A stretch of DNA of 30,257 nucleotides from Thermosaccharophagus gerlachensis (GTDB lineage Bacteria; Armatimonadota; Fervidibacteria; Fervidibacterales; Thermosaccharophagaceae), in NCBI GenBank assembly GCA_041538025.1, contig JBGOEV010000032.1, forward strand, positions 1-30,257. Direction: 5' to 3'. This document shows, piece by piece, positions 8,024 to 15,815 of this stretch. The notes below the pieces were generated by a model. That model made no database searches. It worked only from the letters and a program-made list of their open reading frames with translations, and had not been told where the DNA came from. A program made the translations under genes and the position numbers. Each line of letters starts with the position of its first letter. The stretch's first letter is position 1.

Positions 8024-8097
8024 CGCCCCGGGCAGGACTCGAACCCGCGACCAGACGCTTAGAAGGCGCCCGCTCTATCCACCTGAGCTACCGGGGC
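8024..8097 (-). tRNA. tRNA-Arg (anticodon TCT)
   Basis: The acceptor stem is GCCCCGG/CCGGGGC with discriminator G. The D stem is GCTC/GAGC and the anticodon arm GGCGC-CTTCTAA-GCGTC (one G-U pair), with anticodon UCU reading AGA/AGG. The T arm is GCGGG-TTCGAGT-CCTGC. CCA is not encoded. It is the second arginine isoacceptor in this cluster. Confidence 0.95.
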
Positions 8098-8125
8098 ACA
8101 CCAACCAATATTCGCTTTCTAAACT

Positions 8126-8200
8126 TGGAGCGGGAGACGGGACTCGAACCCGCGACCTACAGCTTGGAAGGCTGTCGCTCTACCTCTGAGCTACTCCCGC
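8126..8200 (-). tRNA. tRNA-Gly (anticodon TCC)
   Basis: The acceptor stem is GCGGGAG/CTCCCGC, discriminator U, and CCA is encoded (plus-strand TGG 8126-8128). The D stem is GCTC/GAGC, the anticodon arm ACAGC-CTTCCAA-GCTGT (UCC, codons GGA/GGG), and the T arm GCGGG-TTCGAGT-CCCGT. It is the only tRNA in this cluster with a genomic CCA, so the organism needs a CCA-adding enzyme for the others. Confidence 0.95.
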
Positions 8201-8216
8201 ACAAAACTTCACAGTA

Positions 8217-8291
8217 TCGGGGCGACCGGACTTGAACCGGTGACCTCCTGCTCCCAAGGCAGGCGCGCTAACCAAACTGCGCTACGCCCCG
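8217..8291 (-). tRNA. tRNA-Pro (anticodon TGG)
   Basis: The acceptor stem is CGGGGCG/CGCCCCG with discriminator A. The D stem is GCGC/GCGC, the anticodon arm CCTGC-CTTGGGA-GCAGG (UGG, codons CCA/CCN), and the T arm ACCGG-TTCAAGT-CCGGT. CCA is not encoded. It is the first tRNA of the seven-gene cluster in the direction of transcription and lies just behind the candidate promoter at 8311-8340. Confidence 0.95.
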
Positions 8292-8310
8292 TCAACACTA
8301 CCATTGTTTT

Positions 8311-8340
8311 ATTTTAGCACACTCGCATCAGCTTACTCAA
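8311..8340 (-). promoter_or_regulatory. Candidate promoter of the seven-tRNA cluster (and possibly topA)
   Basis: On the minus strand, TTGAGT (8335-8340) and TAAAAT (8311-8316, five of six -10 matches) are separated by 18 bp. The predicted transcript would start near 8304, a few bases before tRNA-Pro at 8291. The -35 box overlaps the last codons of the deacetylase gene. The downstream tRNAs are tightly packed, so one promoter could serve all seven. Confidence 0.5.
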
Positions 8341-9379
8341 CAGTGCGCATGATAAGCTCGCTCAACGAGCAGACTTCTAAACCCTTTTGAAGAAGCCCCT
8401 CAATGACCTTCGGGAGAACTTCAGCAGTTATACCGCTTGAAGCGTGCATCAGGATTATGTCACCGCTTGATGCCTTGCTTAGCACCCTGCTCAATACTTC
8501 TTCGCCACTTATACCTTTCTTCCAATCAAACGAATCCACAGACCAGTATGTAGGTATGTAGCCTGCAGAGAGCAAGAGACGCACAACCCTCTCATCCCTA
8601 TCACCATACGGTGGGCGAACATAAGGAGTTATGAGTGTGGCGTCATTGAGTGCTTTAAACATGGCTTGTTCAGTGCGCTTCACTTCCTCAATTATTGCAT
8701 CATCGGAAAGGCTTGAAAGCTTTTGATGTGAATATGTATGATTGCCCAACTCATGTCCATGGGAAGCTATCGCACGAAGGGAGTTAGGAAAACTTTCGAC
8801 CCAGTGCCCTGTCAGGAAGAACGTTACACGCACATTATAGCGCTTAAGCACTGATAGTATCTTCGGCACATACTTATCTTCAAAATGGGCATCCAATGTA
8901 AGTGCAACAGATGGAGCTTTGACATGCAAGCGAGATAACTCAAGCTCCCACAAAGGTTTTTTAATGTGCTCACCTTCAAGTGCCCTCCTGAGAACAATCG
9001 GCAGATGGAGCTTTAAAGCATCCAACTGCTTTTTGCGTGATAGCGAAAGCGACTTTACGCCTTCTACCTTCCCCTCCACATCTGATTCAACAGTTGTTTT
9101 TTTCTTCGGCGTTGCTTTAACTTCTTCTGGAACCACCTTTGTAACTTTACGCTCCCGTTCAAGCACCTCTTTGCGTTTCTCAGCTACCAATGTTGGCGGT
9201 GCTTTCTTTTTTACTACGCCGACATTGGAATTGGTGGTTACTTCGTGGTATCGTTGTGCATTCATCATGCTGACATACACGCCAACACATAGCGCTGCTA
9301 TGAGCAAAACGAAAACGAGTAAAACTTTAACACCCACAGTGGCATTAATGCTACTTTTAGCCGTGTATCGTTGTGACAA
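8333..9379 (-). CDS. Membrane-anchored polysaccharide deacetylase (NodB domain), variant first motif
   Basis: This 348-aa protein belongs to carbohydrate esterase family 4, metal-dependent N-deacetylases acting on peptidoglycan or surface glycans. One N-terminal membrane helix (about residues 16-38) is followed by a charged Lys/Glu-rich linker and a NodB domain from about residue 156. Visible motifs are NHTYSH (213-218, metal-binding His pair), RPPYG (255-259), DSFDW (282-286) and LMHA (310-313). The usual TFDDG motif reads TLDAHFED: the first Asp (D163) remains but the second, normally a metal ligand, is Ala. The start is TTG 9379 because GAAGGGTG lies six bases upstream; the frame also opens at TTG 9397. 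The gene follows the lytic transglycosylase almost directly, so both probably act in wall remodelling in the periplasm. Confidence 0.88.
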   Translation of the reverse strand: MSQRYTAKSSINATVGVKVLLVFVLLIAALCVGVYVSMMNAQRYHEVTTNSNVGVVKKKAPPTLVAEKRKEVLERERKVTKVVPEEVKATPKKKTTVESDVEGKVEGVKSLSLSRKKQLDALKLHLPIVLRRALEGEHIKKPLWELELSRLHVKAPSVALTLDAHFEDKYVPKILSVLKRYNVRVTFFLTGHWVESFPNSLRAIASHGHELGNHTYSHQKLSSLSDDAIIEEVKRTEQAMFKALNDATLITPYVRPPYGDRDERVVRLLLSAGYIPTYWSVDSFDWKKGISGEEVLSRVLSKASSGDIILMHASSGITAEVLPKVIEGLLQKGLEVCSLSELIMRTVE

Positions 9380-9397
9380 GCATATCACACCCTTCAA

Positions 9398-10762
9398 TCA
9401 GCGAATACCGCAAAGCTGTTTGTAAAATTCTGTGACCCTCTTGATGTAGCGTTGTGTTATCGGGTAAGGTGGCACCCCGCCATATTTTGCAACAGCGTTT
9501 GGTCCAGCGTTGTAGCAGGCAAGCGCGAGCGCTATTTGCTGTTCTGGGGGTAGATGTGAGTATGCTGTGAGATAACGAGAAAGTAGCCTGACACACCCTT
9601 CAATGTTCTGCTCTATGTCAAATGGGTTAGAGATACCGAGCGAGGCAGCTGTTGAAGGCATGAGCTGTCCTAACCCTATCTCACCTTTGCTACCGACAGC
9701 ATTAGGACGAAAGGACGATTCCGCAGCGATGACCGCTACAACAAACCTCGGATCAACACCATAAAGCAAGCTGTAGTAAAGTAATGCTCTCGTTATCTTT
9801 GTTGCCTGCTCATCTGTTAGCGAAGGGTTAAAATAAATGGCTGCACTCTTGTATGCGTTTAAGAGGCGTTCAACCTCTCGTTGTATGTTGCTGTAAGATA
9901 CATTGGTTTGTGGGCTTGGTGGTGAGATGGTAAACTTCCCTGAACCTGATGGGAGCAGAACCTGTGTGCTACGCTGAACGCCCTCATATTCACTACGCCA
10001 GCGAACATCGCTTATACCGCGAGAGGGCAAAGTGCCCCTTTGACTTGTTGTTGGCACTACGTAGAGTGGTTGCAACTGCTGCGGCGTGACCTGTGATGGC
10101 ATCAGTGGAGTTGTATTTGCTTGTGCTGACGGAGTGTATAAAACGCCTCCCTGCTGTGGAGATGCCCACCATGCTGAGTAAATTGGAACAGCATTTGTTT
10201 GCCCAACCTGCAGCGGCATATTAGGTTGCGTGTTGCTCCACAACACCCAATGTGAACCTATAGCGGGTGTTTGTTGTGGAGCAGGTTGCATGTTTGATCT
10301 TCGCTCAACAGACGCCTGCTGTAGTGTAGTAACCTGAGTTGTATGCGATACGCTTGGTCCTTGCTTTGGCTGCTCAAACTCAACAAGCTCAAGCGTCAGA
10401 ATCATCCTCACGTCCTCTGGCACTCGTGTTATAGCGCTCACTAAAACACCAGTATGCGCATATTTCGCAGGCAACTTGCCACGCACGAACACGATACTAC
10501 CATCCTTCGTCGTTATGCCATATGTAACTGAGTCGCGAGCTATGACAAGCGAAGTTAACCTGCCACTCACTCTAACCAAGCGCCCTGCGTGAACTGAGGC
10601 AATCGGCTTAAGGTCGTCATAGCTTGGGATGTCAGCATACTGTGTGGTTTGATTCAAAGCGCTGTTCTGTGAGGAGCTGTTATGAGATTGAGCAAATGAA
10701 GCACTGAGCAGAGAAGCAGCCAGCACTACGACACAAAAGCCTCGCCACAAAAACCACTTCAT
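9398..10762 (-). CDS. Secreted lytic transglycosylase (SLT/goose-lysozyme fold)
   Basis: This protein cleaves the MurNAc-GlcNAc bond of peptidoglycan. It is 454 aa long. A clear signal peptide (MKWFLWRG then a hydrophobic core ending ASFAQS) is followed by a small beta-rich domain with OB-fold character (about 50-130). A long Gln/Pro/Thr-rich linker (about 130-290) leads to the SLT domain (about 300-454). The catalytic glutamate is in AAESSFRPNAVG (E348), followed by GLGQLMP and LALACYNAGPNAV, all typical of the family. ATG 10762 is chosen over GTG 10771 because GGTGG precedes it at the right distance and it gives a normal signal peptide. The next gene starts within 20 bases of its stop. The domain and linker suggest anchoring to a larger wall or pilus assembly. 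Confidence 0.92.
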   Translation of the reverse strand: MKWFLWRGFCVVVLAASLLSASFAQSHNSSSQNSALNQTTQYADIPSYDDLKPIASVHAGRLVRVSGRLTSLVIARDSVTYGITTKDGSIVFVRGKLPAKYAHTGVLVSAITRVPEDVRMILTLELVEFEQPKQGPSVSHTTQVTTLQQASVERRSNMQPAPQQTPAIGSHWVLWSNTQPNMPLQVGQTNAVPIYSAWWASPQQGGVLYTPSAQANTTPLMPSQVTPQQLQPLYVVPTTSQRGTLPSRGISDVRWRSEYEGVQRSTQVLLPSGSGKFTISPPSPQTNVSYSNIQREVERLLNAYKSAAIYFNPSLTDEQATKITRALLYYSLLYGVDPRFVVAVIAAESSFRPNAVGSKGEIGLGQLMPSTAASLGISNPFDIEQNIEGCVRLLSRYLTAYSHLPPEQQIALALACYNAGPNAVAKYGGVPPYPITQRYIKRVTEFYKQLCGIR

Positions 10763-10937
10763 TGCAACCACCCATCACGCTTTGTTACACGCATGTGCAA
10801 TGAGTAGTTTAGCACGCTCACAGAAACACAGCAACAATGAGGGCAAGTGTGGGAACCCTGCAGAAGAGCTTCAACTCCAATCAGCCACAAATAAGCAAGC
10901 GGAAGCAAGTGCTTGAACTCACACCCTTCATCACAAA

Positions 10938-12062
10938 TCAAAGGCGCAGTTTGAAGATGCAGAACTCAATGAAGCGGGTGGCGTATAAGAGGGCATATGC
11001 ACCGATTATGAGGGCAACAAACACCTGAGGTATTGGTGTCATTAAATCCGAAGGGTTAAACGGTATCTTAGTCGGGTCATAAGCTATCTGCTTCCACAAC
11101 TCGCCCAAGTATGTTACGACAGCGCCATAGATGCTTGTGTATGGTTTCCAGAGGAAGTAGAAAGCGACTGGTATGGCAAGCATGACAAGTGGGCTGAAAA
11201 ACTGATGTTTCAGGTGTTGATGATACATGAAGATCGTGCATCTATCACAAGGTGCTCGCTTTACTCTTCTTGCTCTCCTCTTTATGAACTCCTCCCTTCT
11301 CTCCTCCTCAAGCTCTGAGAGCGAAACTATTCTTTGAGCCCCGTCAGCTGATTCAATTGCAAGCCCGCCGAGGAGAGCCTCAATCAACATCGGATCACAC
11401 TGGCAACCTTGTTTCACTTTCCAGCACGATCGTCTTTTCTGGAACACTGGGCATATTCGCCTCATGCTCTCGGAACAAAATGGCAACTTCCAACACGGGC
11501 TGAATGCCCAAGGTCTTGTTCGTATTATTTTTTCCCTCGGCTTGATGACGAGTTTACCAGCGCGCTCCTTGCGAACTTCAACTGGTGGCTTGTAAAGCAG
11601 ATGCTGAATGAGTGATACAATGCTCCTAAGCAATCCACCGCCGGTGAGGACAATAGCAACTGAGTTGAAGCTATTGACGACTGTATCTGTGGCTTCGTTT
11701 GTGGCAGCGCCACCAAGCAAAAGTTGAATGAAGAACGGCATCCCAATGTATAAGGCAACACCGCCGATCAAGTAACATGGTCCAAGTTGTGCTATCTCCC
11801 AATAGCGCAACAGTGCAGTTGATAAACCAATGCCAGCGCTCAAAAGGAAAATCAAGCTAACCTTACCTGTTACAGCTACCACTCTCATCATCTCGGGGGT
11901 ATTTGGGCGCGGGCGTGTTAGGGCACCACTTAAGATGCCGTAAAAGAGGTAAAGCATAGCGAGCACAGCAATAACAGCTGAGATGAAAGTGATCCATGTT
12001 AGTAAGGTGCTTATTGCCTCTTCAATTGCTTCACGGCGATATGAGCGTCTTGAGCTCATCAT
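10938..12062 (-). CDS. Polytopic membrane protein with an eight-cysteine loop, coupled to PilT genes
   Basis: The function is not recognised. The 374-aa protein has four hydrophobic segments in its first half (about 21-43, 63-86, 97-117, 131-155) and two at the end (about 290-308 and 345-368). Between them lies a soluble, very basic stretch with eight cysteines: C190, C196, C204, C213, C220, C222, then C272 and C275. The spacing is C-x5-C-x7-C-x8-C-x6-C-x-C and a distal CxxC, enough ligands for two zinc ions or iron-sulfur clusters. A charged Glu/Arg-rich helix (247-270) separates the two groups. The start codon overlaps the stop of the upstream pilT gene (ATGA type), which strongly suggests coupled translation. 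It could be an inner-membrane partner or regulator of the ATPases; that role is inferred from gene order only. Confidence 0.7.
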   Translation of the reverse strand: MMSSRRSYRREAIEEAISTLLTWITFISAVIAVLAMLYLFYGILSGALTRPRPNTPEMMRVVAVTGKVSLIFLLSAGIGLSTALLRYWEIAQLGPCYLIGGVALYIGMPFFIQLLLGGAATNEATDTVVNSFNSVAIVLTGGGLLRSIVSLIQHLLYKPPVEVRKERAGKLVIKPREKIIRTRPWAFSPCWKLPFCSESMRRICPVFQKRRSCWKVKQGCQCDPMLIEALLGGLAIESADGAQRIVSLSELEEERREEFIKRRARRVKRAPCDRCTIFMYHQHLKHQFFSPLVMLAIPVAFYFLWKPYTSIYGAVVTYLGELWKQIAYDPTKIPFNPSDLMTPIPQVFVALIIGAYALLYATRFIEFCIFKLRL

Positions 12063-13168
12063 TCACCGCCTGCCGGTGGATTGCTCACAGCAGCAACTTC
12101 CTTCCCAGCGAGCAGCTCCTCAAGTTGGTCTGGGTCATTGGCATGTGCCATCGCTTCTTCTTTTGTGACGATGCCCTTCATCACAAGTTCAGCCAACGAC
12201 CTCTCAAGAGTTGTCATGCCCACTTTCGTGCCCGTTTGCAATACGGAGAAAAGCTGTGGCGTCTTCCCATCCCTTATGAGCGCTCTAACTGCTGGAGTGC
12301 CAACGAGTATCTCAAACGCTGCCACCATACCTTTACCGTCGGCTCTACGAAGAAGCCTCTGCGCTATTATCCCAACGAGGTTCATGGACAGCTGAACTCT
12401 TATCTGTTGCTGTTGATGTGTTGGGAAGACATCTATGATTCTGTCAATTGTTCCAATCGCATCAGTTGTATGCAATGTTGAAATGACCAAGTGCCCTGTC
12501 TCAGCAGCTGTGATAGCAAGCGCTATCGTTTCAAGGTCTCTCATCTCACCAACGAGTATCACATCTGGGTCTTCACGCAATGCAGCCCTAAGGGCATTCG
12601 CGAAACCATGCGTGTCCTGATGCAACTCCCTTTGGTTTATCAAAGCTTTCTTGTCCTCAAAGACAAATTCAATCGGGTCCTCAACGGTGATGATATGGCA
12701 TGGGAAACGCTCGTTGATGTAGTTAATCATGGCAGCCTGAGTCGTTGTTTTCCCAGAACCTGCTGGACCTGTAACGACTATAAAACCTCTCGGACGCTCG
12801 CAGAACTCTTTAACGATTGGAGGCAAGCCAAGTTCATCAATCGTTGGAACCTTAAGCGGTATGATTCTGAAAGCTGCACCGATAAGACCACGCTGGTAAT
12901 AACAGTTAACCCTAAAGCGAGCGACGCCCGGAATGACATAGGCTGTATCAAGTTCCTTCGTCCTCTCAAACTTTTTGATTTCCTCTTCCTTCAACGCTTG
13001 ATATATCAGCCTTTTCGCTTCCTCGTTTGAGAGTGGTGGTGTCTTTGCCCTTCGCAGCTCACCGAAGATGCGAAACATCGGTGGGCAGCCAGCTTTTATA
13101 TGCACATCTGAAGCCTTATTTTGGAGCCCAAATTTGAGTAGCTCATCAAGCTTCATTTCTTTCTCCAT
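12059..13168 (-). CDS. pilT: PilT-type pilus retraction ATPase, copy 1
   Basis: PilT hexamers power retraction of type IV pili at the inner membrane base, driving twitching motility and DNA uptake. This 369-aa copy has the N-terminal PAS-like segment (SDVHIKAGCPP) and Walker A GPAGSGKT (about 134-141). It also has an Asp box VEDPIE, Walker B DVILVGEMRD (about 202-211) and His box GHLVISTLHT (about 225-234). All catalytic motifs are intact. ATG 13168 is preferred: AGGAGG lies upstream, whereas the frame-opening GTG 13180 overlaps that site. It is the last of three tandem paralogues, and its stop overlaps the start of the Cys-rich membrane protein. No pilB, pilC or pilin gene is in the window. 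Confidence 0.93.
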   Translation of the reverse strand: MEKEMKLDELLKFGLQNKASDVHIKAGCPPMFRIFGELRRAKTPPLSNEEAKRLIYQALKEEEIKKFERTKELDTAYVIPGVARFRVNCYYQRGLIGAAFRIIPLKVPTIDELGLPPIVKEFCERPRGFIVVTGPAGSGKTTTQAAMINYINERFPCHIITVEDPIEFVFEDKKALINQRELHQDTHGFANALRAALREDPDVILVGEMRDLETIALAITAAETGHLVISTLHTTDAIGTIDRIIDVFPTHQQQQIRVQLSMNLVGIIAQRLLRRADGKGMVAAFEILVGTPAVRALIRDGKTPQLFSVLQTGTKVGMTTLERSLAELVMKGIVTKEEAMAHANDPDQLEELLAGKEVAAVSNPPAGGE

Positions 13169-13205
13169 TCCCTTGAGCACCTCCTAATTCACGCTCATCA
13201 AAAAC

Positions 13206-14336
13206 TTAACCATGCGTCAACTGCCTCGCAAGCTCTTCAAACCTCTTTCTTTCCTCCTTCGGTATATACTCAGCAGCCAAAACCCTAAACTCGGATGGAT
13301 TGCTGCATTTGAGCAACGCATCTTCATAACTTATGATTCCATCGCGTAGGAGTTGTAGCAAATGGCTATCAAGCGTTTGAGAACCTATTTCTGAGTCCGT
13401 TTGTATGTGGCTATAGAGGTGCTGTGCTCTGCCTTGCCTTATAAGGGAACGAATAGCAGGTGTAACAACCATGATCTCAAACGCAGCCACCCTCCCTGGG
13501 CGGTCAATCCTTGGGACAAGTGTCTGCGATATGACGGCTTGCAAGCAAAGTGAAAGCTGCACCCTTATTTGTGGTTGTCTATCAGCTTCAAAAGCATCAA
13601 CTATCCTGTCAACTGTCTGCGCTGCATCAATAGTATGGACCGTTGAGAAAACCAAGTGACCCGTTTCAGCTGCAGTTATCGCCCTCGCCATCGTCTCAAG
13701 GTCTCTCATCTCACCAACAAGTATCACATCTGGGTTCTGACGCAATATGTGCCTTAAGGCTGCTGCAAACGATTCTGTATCAACGCCAACCTCACGCTGC
13801 GTTATGGTTGAGAGCTTATCCTCGTGCCAATACTCAATCGGGTCTTCAATCGTGATAATGTGTGCTCTCTTGTTTTCGTTTATGTAGTCAATCATTGCTG
13901 CAAGAGTTGTCGTCTTACCAGAACCTGTAGGACCAGTCACAAGCACGAGACCTCTTGGTAGCATAGCCAATTTCTTCAGCACCTGCGGTAAACCAAGCTC
14001 ATCAATCGTGCGTATCTTTGATGGAAGCGTCCTAAGAGCTGCACCGACATACCCCTTCTGCTTGAAAACATTTACCCTGAAGCGAGAAACACCTTTGAGT
14101 TCGTAAGCCATATCAAGTTCCCATTGCTCCTCAAAACGCTTTATCTGCTCTGGCGTGAGGATTGAATAGATAAGCTCTTTAGCAGCTTCTGGTGTGAGTG
14201 GCGGATATTCAGAACGAGTCAGCTTCCCGTAGATGCGGAATATCGGTGGCTCACCAACTTTTAAGTGCAGATCAGAACCGTCCCTTTCAACGACCTCCTT
14301 TAGCAATGTAGCCATATCAACCGGATAAGTCGCCAT
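13206..14336 (-). CDS. PilT-type pilus retraction ATPase, copy 2
   Basis: This is a 376-aa paralogue of the flanking genes. Walker A GPTGSGKT is near residues 135-142, and Walker B (DVILVGEMRD) and the His box (GHLVFSTVHT) are intact, as is the N-terminal SDLHLKVGEPP motif. The start is ATG 14336, preceded by AGGAGGTG at a seven-base spacing; the frame is open further upstream but without a ribosome binding site. Its C-terminus ends in a charged helix (KEERKRFEELARQ) that differs from the other copies. The gap to copy 1 is 37 bases, so they are very likely in one operon. It could act as PilT or as the accessory PilU-type motor; sequence alone does not tell which. Confidence 0.92.
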   Translation of the reverse strand: MATYPVDMATLLKEVVERDGSDLHLKVGEPPIFRIYGKLTRSEYPPLTPEAAKELIYSILTPEQIKRFEEQWELDMAYELKGVSRFRVNVFKQKGYVGAALRTLPSKIRTIDELGLPQVLKKLAMLPRGLVLVTGPTGSGKTTTLAAMIDYINENKRAHIITIEDPIEYWHEDKLSTITQREVGVDTESFAAALRHILRQNPDVILVGEMRDLETMARAITAAETGHLVFSTVHTIDAAQTVDRIVDAFEADRQPQIRVQLSLCLQAVISQTLVPRIDRPGRVAAFEIMVVTPAIRSLIRQGRAQHLYSHIQTDSEIGSQTLDSHLLQLLRDGIISYEDALLKCSNPSEFRVLAAEYIPKEERKRFEELARQLTHG

Positions 14337-14426
14337 CAAACCACACCTCCTATGGTTTACCGAAACAATTGCGTAAGCATCCAACTCCCTCTATCCAACC
14401 TATGTCAAAGCAAATGAACACAAGGT

Positions 14427-15605
14427 TTAACTTTGTGAACCTTCAGAAGTTGGCTTTTGTGAGCGAAGCAGTGCTGCCCTTCTTCTCCTCTCCTGCTCTT
14501 CAAGCATCTGGCGTTCTTCCTCTTGGAGCCTGTGGAGTATATGGCGCATCTCGCTTGGGTTGGTTGAGTAGCGCAGGGCATCCTCTGGAGTGATGAGCTT
14601 TTCCCTCACCATCTCAGCGAGGGCTTGATTCATAGTTTGCATTCCCCAGTAGCCACCTTCCTGCTTATCCTTAGCTATGAGTTGGTAGATTGTGCCAGAG
14701 CGCCCTTCTTCAATCTCCTTGGCTATCGTTGGAGTGACAATCATTATCTCAACAGCTGCTCTCCTTCCACTGCCATCGGCAAGTGGGACAAGCTTCTGTG
14801 AGATAACTGCTAAAAGTGATTTTGACAAGCGCACACAAACCATAGGGCGCTCGTGAGGTGGAAACATGTTTATGATTCGTTCAAGCGTCTCGCTCGCGCT
14901 CGGTGTGTGCACCGTTGAGAAAACCAAGTGACCAGTCTCCGCAGCTGTCAAAGCTGCGTGGAATGTCTCTATGTCTCTCATCTCGCCAACGAGTATTACA
15001 TCTGGGCTCTCACGAAGAACATACTTCAGTGCATCTAAGAAAGATGCTGTATCAGTCCCGACCTCCCTTTGGCTCACAATGGACATCTTGTCCTCGTAGA
15101 CATATTCAATTGGGTCTTCAATCGTGACTATGTGGGCACGCCTCGTCTGGTTGATGAGGTCAATCATCGCAGCAAGGGTCGTTGACTTACCGCAACCAGT
15201 TGGACCAGTTACGAGTATCAGACCTTGAGAGAACATCGGATCTGTGCAAAGGCGTTTGAGCACGAGAGGTAACTTCAGCTCCTCTATTGTCCTTATCCGC
15301 AACGGTATAACACGAAAGACCATCCCAAGCGTGCCACGCTGCTGATATACGTTTATCCTGAAGCGACAAAGACCGGGGAATGTGAAACCAAAGTCAAGTT
15401 CGTGTCTCTTCTCAAAGGAGATGAGTTGGTCTTCTGTCATTATGCAAAGCGCTACCTGCTTAAGGTCATCAACGGTGAGAGGTGGATGATTTAAGCGATA
15501 GACCTTACCATGAATGCGCAAAGCAGGTGGTGAATCAACTTTAAGGAAAATATCCGAAGCCTCCTTCTCAACTGCATAGCGCATCAAACGTTCAAGATCT
15601 ATCAT
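14427..15605 (-). CDS. PilT-type pilus retraction ATPase, copy 3 (first of operon)
   Basis: This 392-aa protein is the most divergent of the three tandem copies. Its Walker A is GPTGCGKS (about 134-141), and Walker B and His box are conserved. It has an extra segment before the final helices (KDKQEGGYWGMQT). Its C-terminal tail is rich in Glu/Arg/Gln (around LQEEERQMLEEQERRRR) and probably forms a coiled coil, a feature often seen in PilU-type proteins. The start is ATG 15605, with AGAGGGGA upstream; the open frame extends to 15737 without a better site. It follows the promoter candidate at 15657-15686 and is separated by 90 bases from copy 2. Confidence 0.9.
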   Translation of the reverse strand: MIDLERLMRYAVEKEASDIFLKVDSPPALRIHGKVYRLNHPPLTVDDLKQVALCIMTEDQLISFEKRHELDFGFTFPGLCRFRINVYQQRGTLGMVFRVIPLRIRTIEELKLPLVLKRLCTDPMFSQGLILVTGPTGCGKSTTLAAMIDLINQTRRAHIVTIEDPIEYVYEDKMSIVSQREVGTDTASFLDALKYVLRESPDVILVGEMRDIETFHAALTAAETGHLVFSTVHTPSASETLERIINMFPPHERPMVCVRLSKSLLAVISQKLVPLADGSGRRAAVEIMIVTPTIAKEIEEGRSGTIYQLIAKDKQEGGYWGMQTMNQALAEMVREKLITPEDALRYSTNPSEMRHILHRLQEEERQMLEEQERRRRAALLRSQKPTSEGSQS

Positions 15606-15656
15606 GGCTACATCCCCTCTTCGCTTGAAGCTGCATAATATCTGCCTCAAGTTTTT

Positions 15657-15686
15657 AATATGCCAACCAACACTGATCATTGTCAA
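15657..15686 (-). promoter_or_regulatory. Candidate promoter of the pilT operon
   Basis: On the minus strand a perfect -35 TTGACA (15681-15686) is followed after 18 bp by CATATT (15657-15662, four of six). The first start codon, 15605, would be about 45 bases downstream of the transcription start. The divergent gene at 15816 has a perfect TATAAT at 15745-15750 on the plus strand but no convincing -35, so the region probably fires in both directions. Confidence 0.5.
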
Positions 15687-15815
15687 GCAATTGAACGGCA
15701 GAACCGTGATAACACAAGGCAGTAGATATGCGTTCATTGTGAGCTATAATTTGCGTTTGCTAAACATTAGAGACATACCTTTAAGCCGTGAAGAGCTGAA
15801 GGAGGTGTCGTAGCT

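Noticed and set aside
8919..9425. 168-codon open frame opposite the deacetylase
   Set aside because: It is a Ser/Thr-rich shadow of a real gene on the other strand.
12491..13030. 179-codon open frame on the plus strand opposite pilT copy 1
   Set aside because: It is antisense to a clearly coding PilT gene and has no family motif or ribosome binding site.
12535..15010. Near-repeated segments of about 35 bases around 12535, 13700 and 14970
   Set aside because: They encode the conserved Walker B region (DVILVGEMRD) of three PilT paralogues, not a mobile or regulatory repeat.
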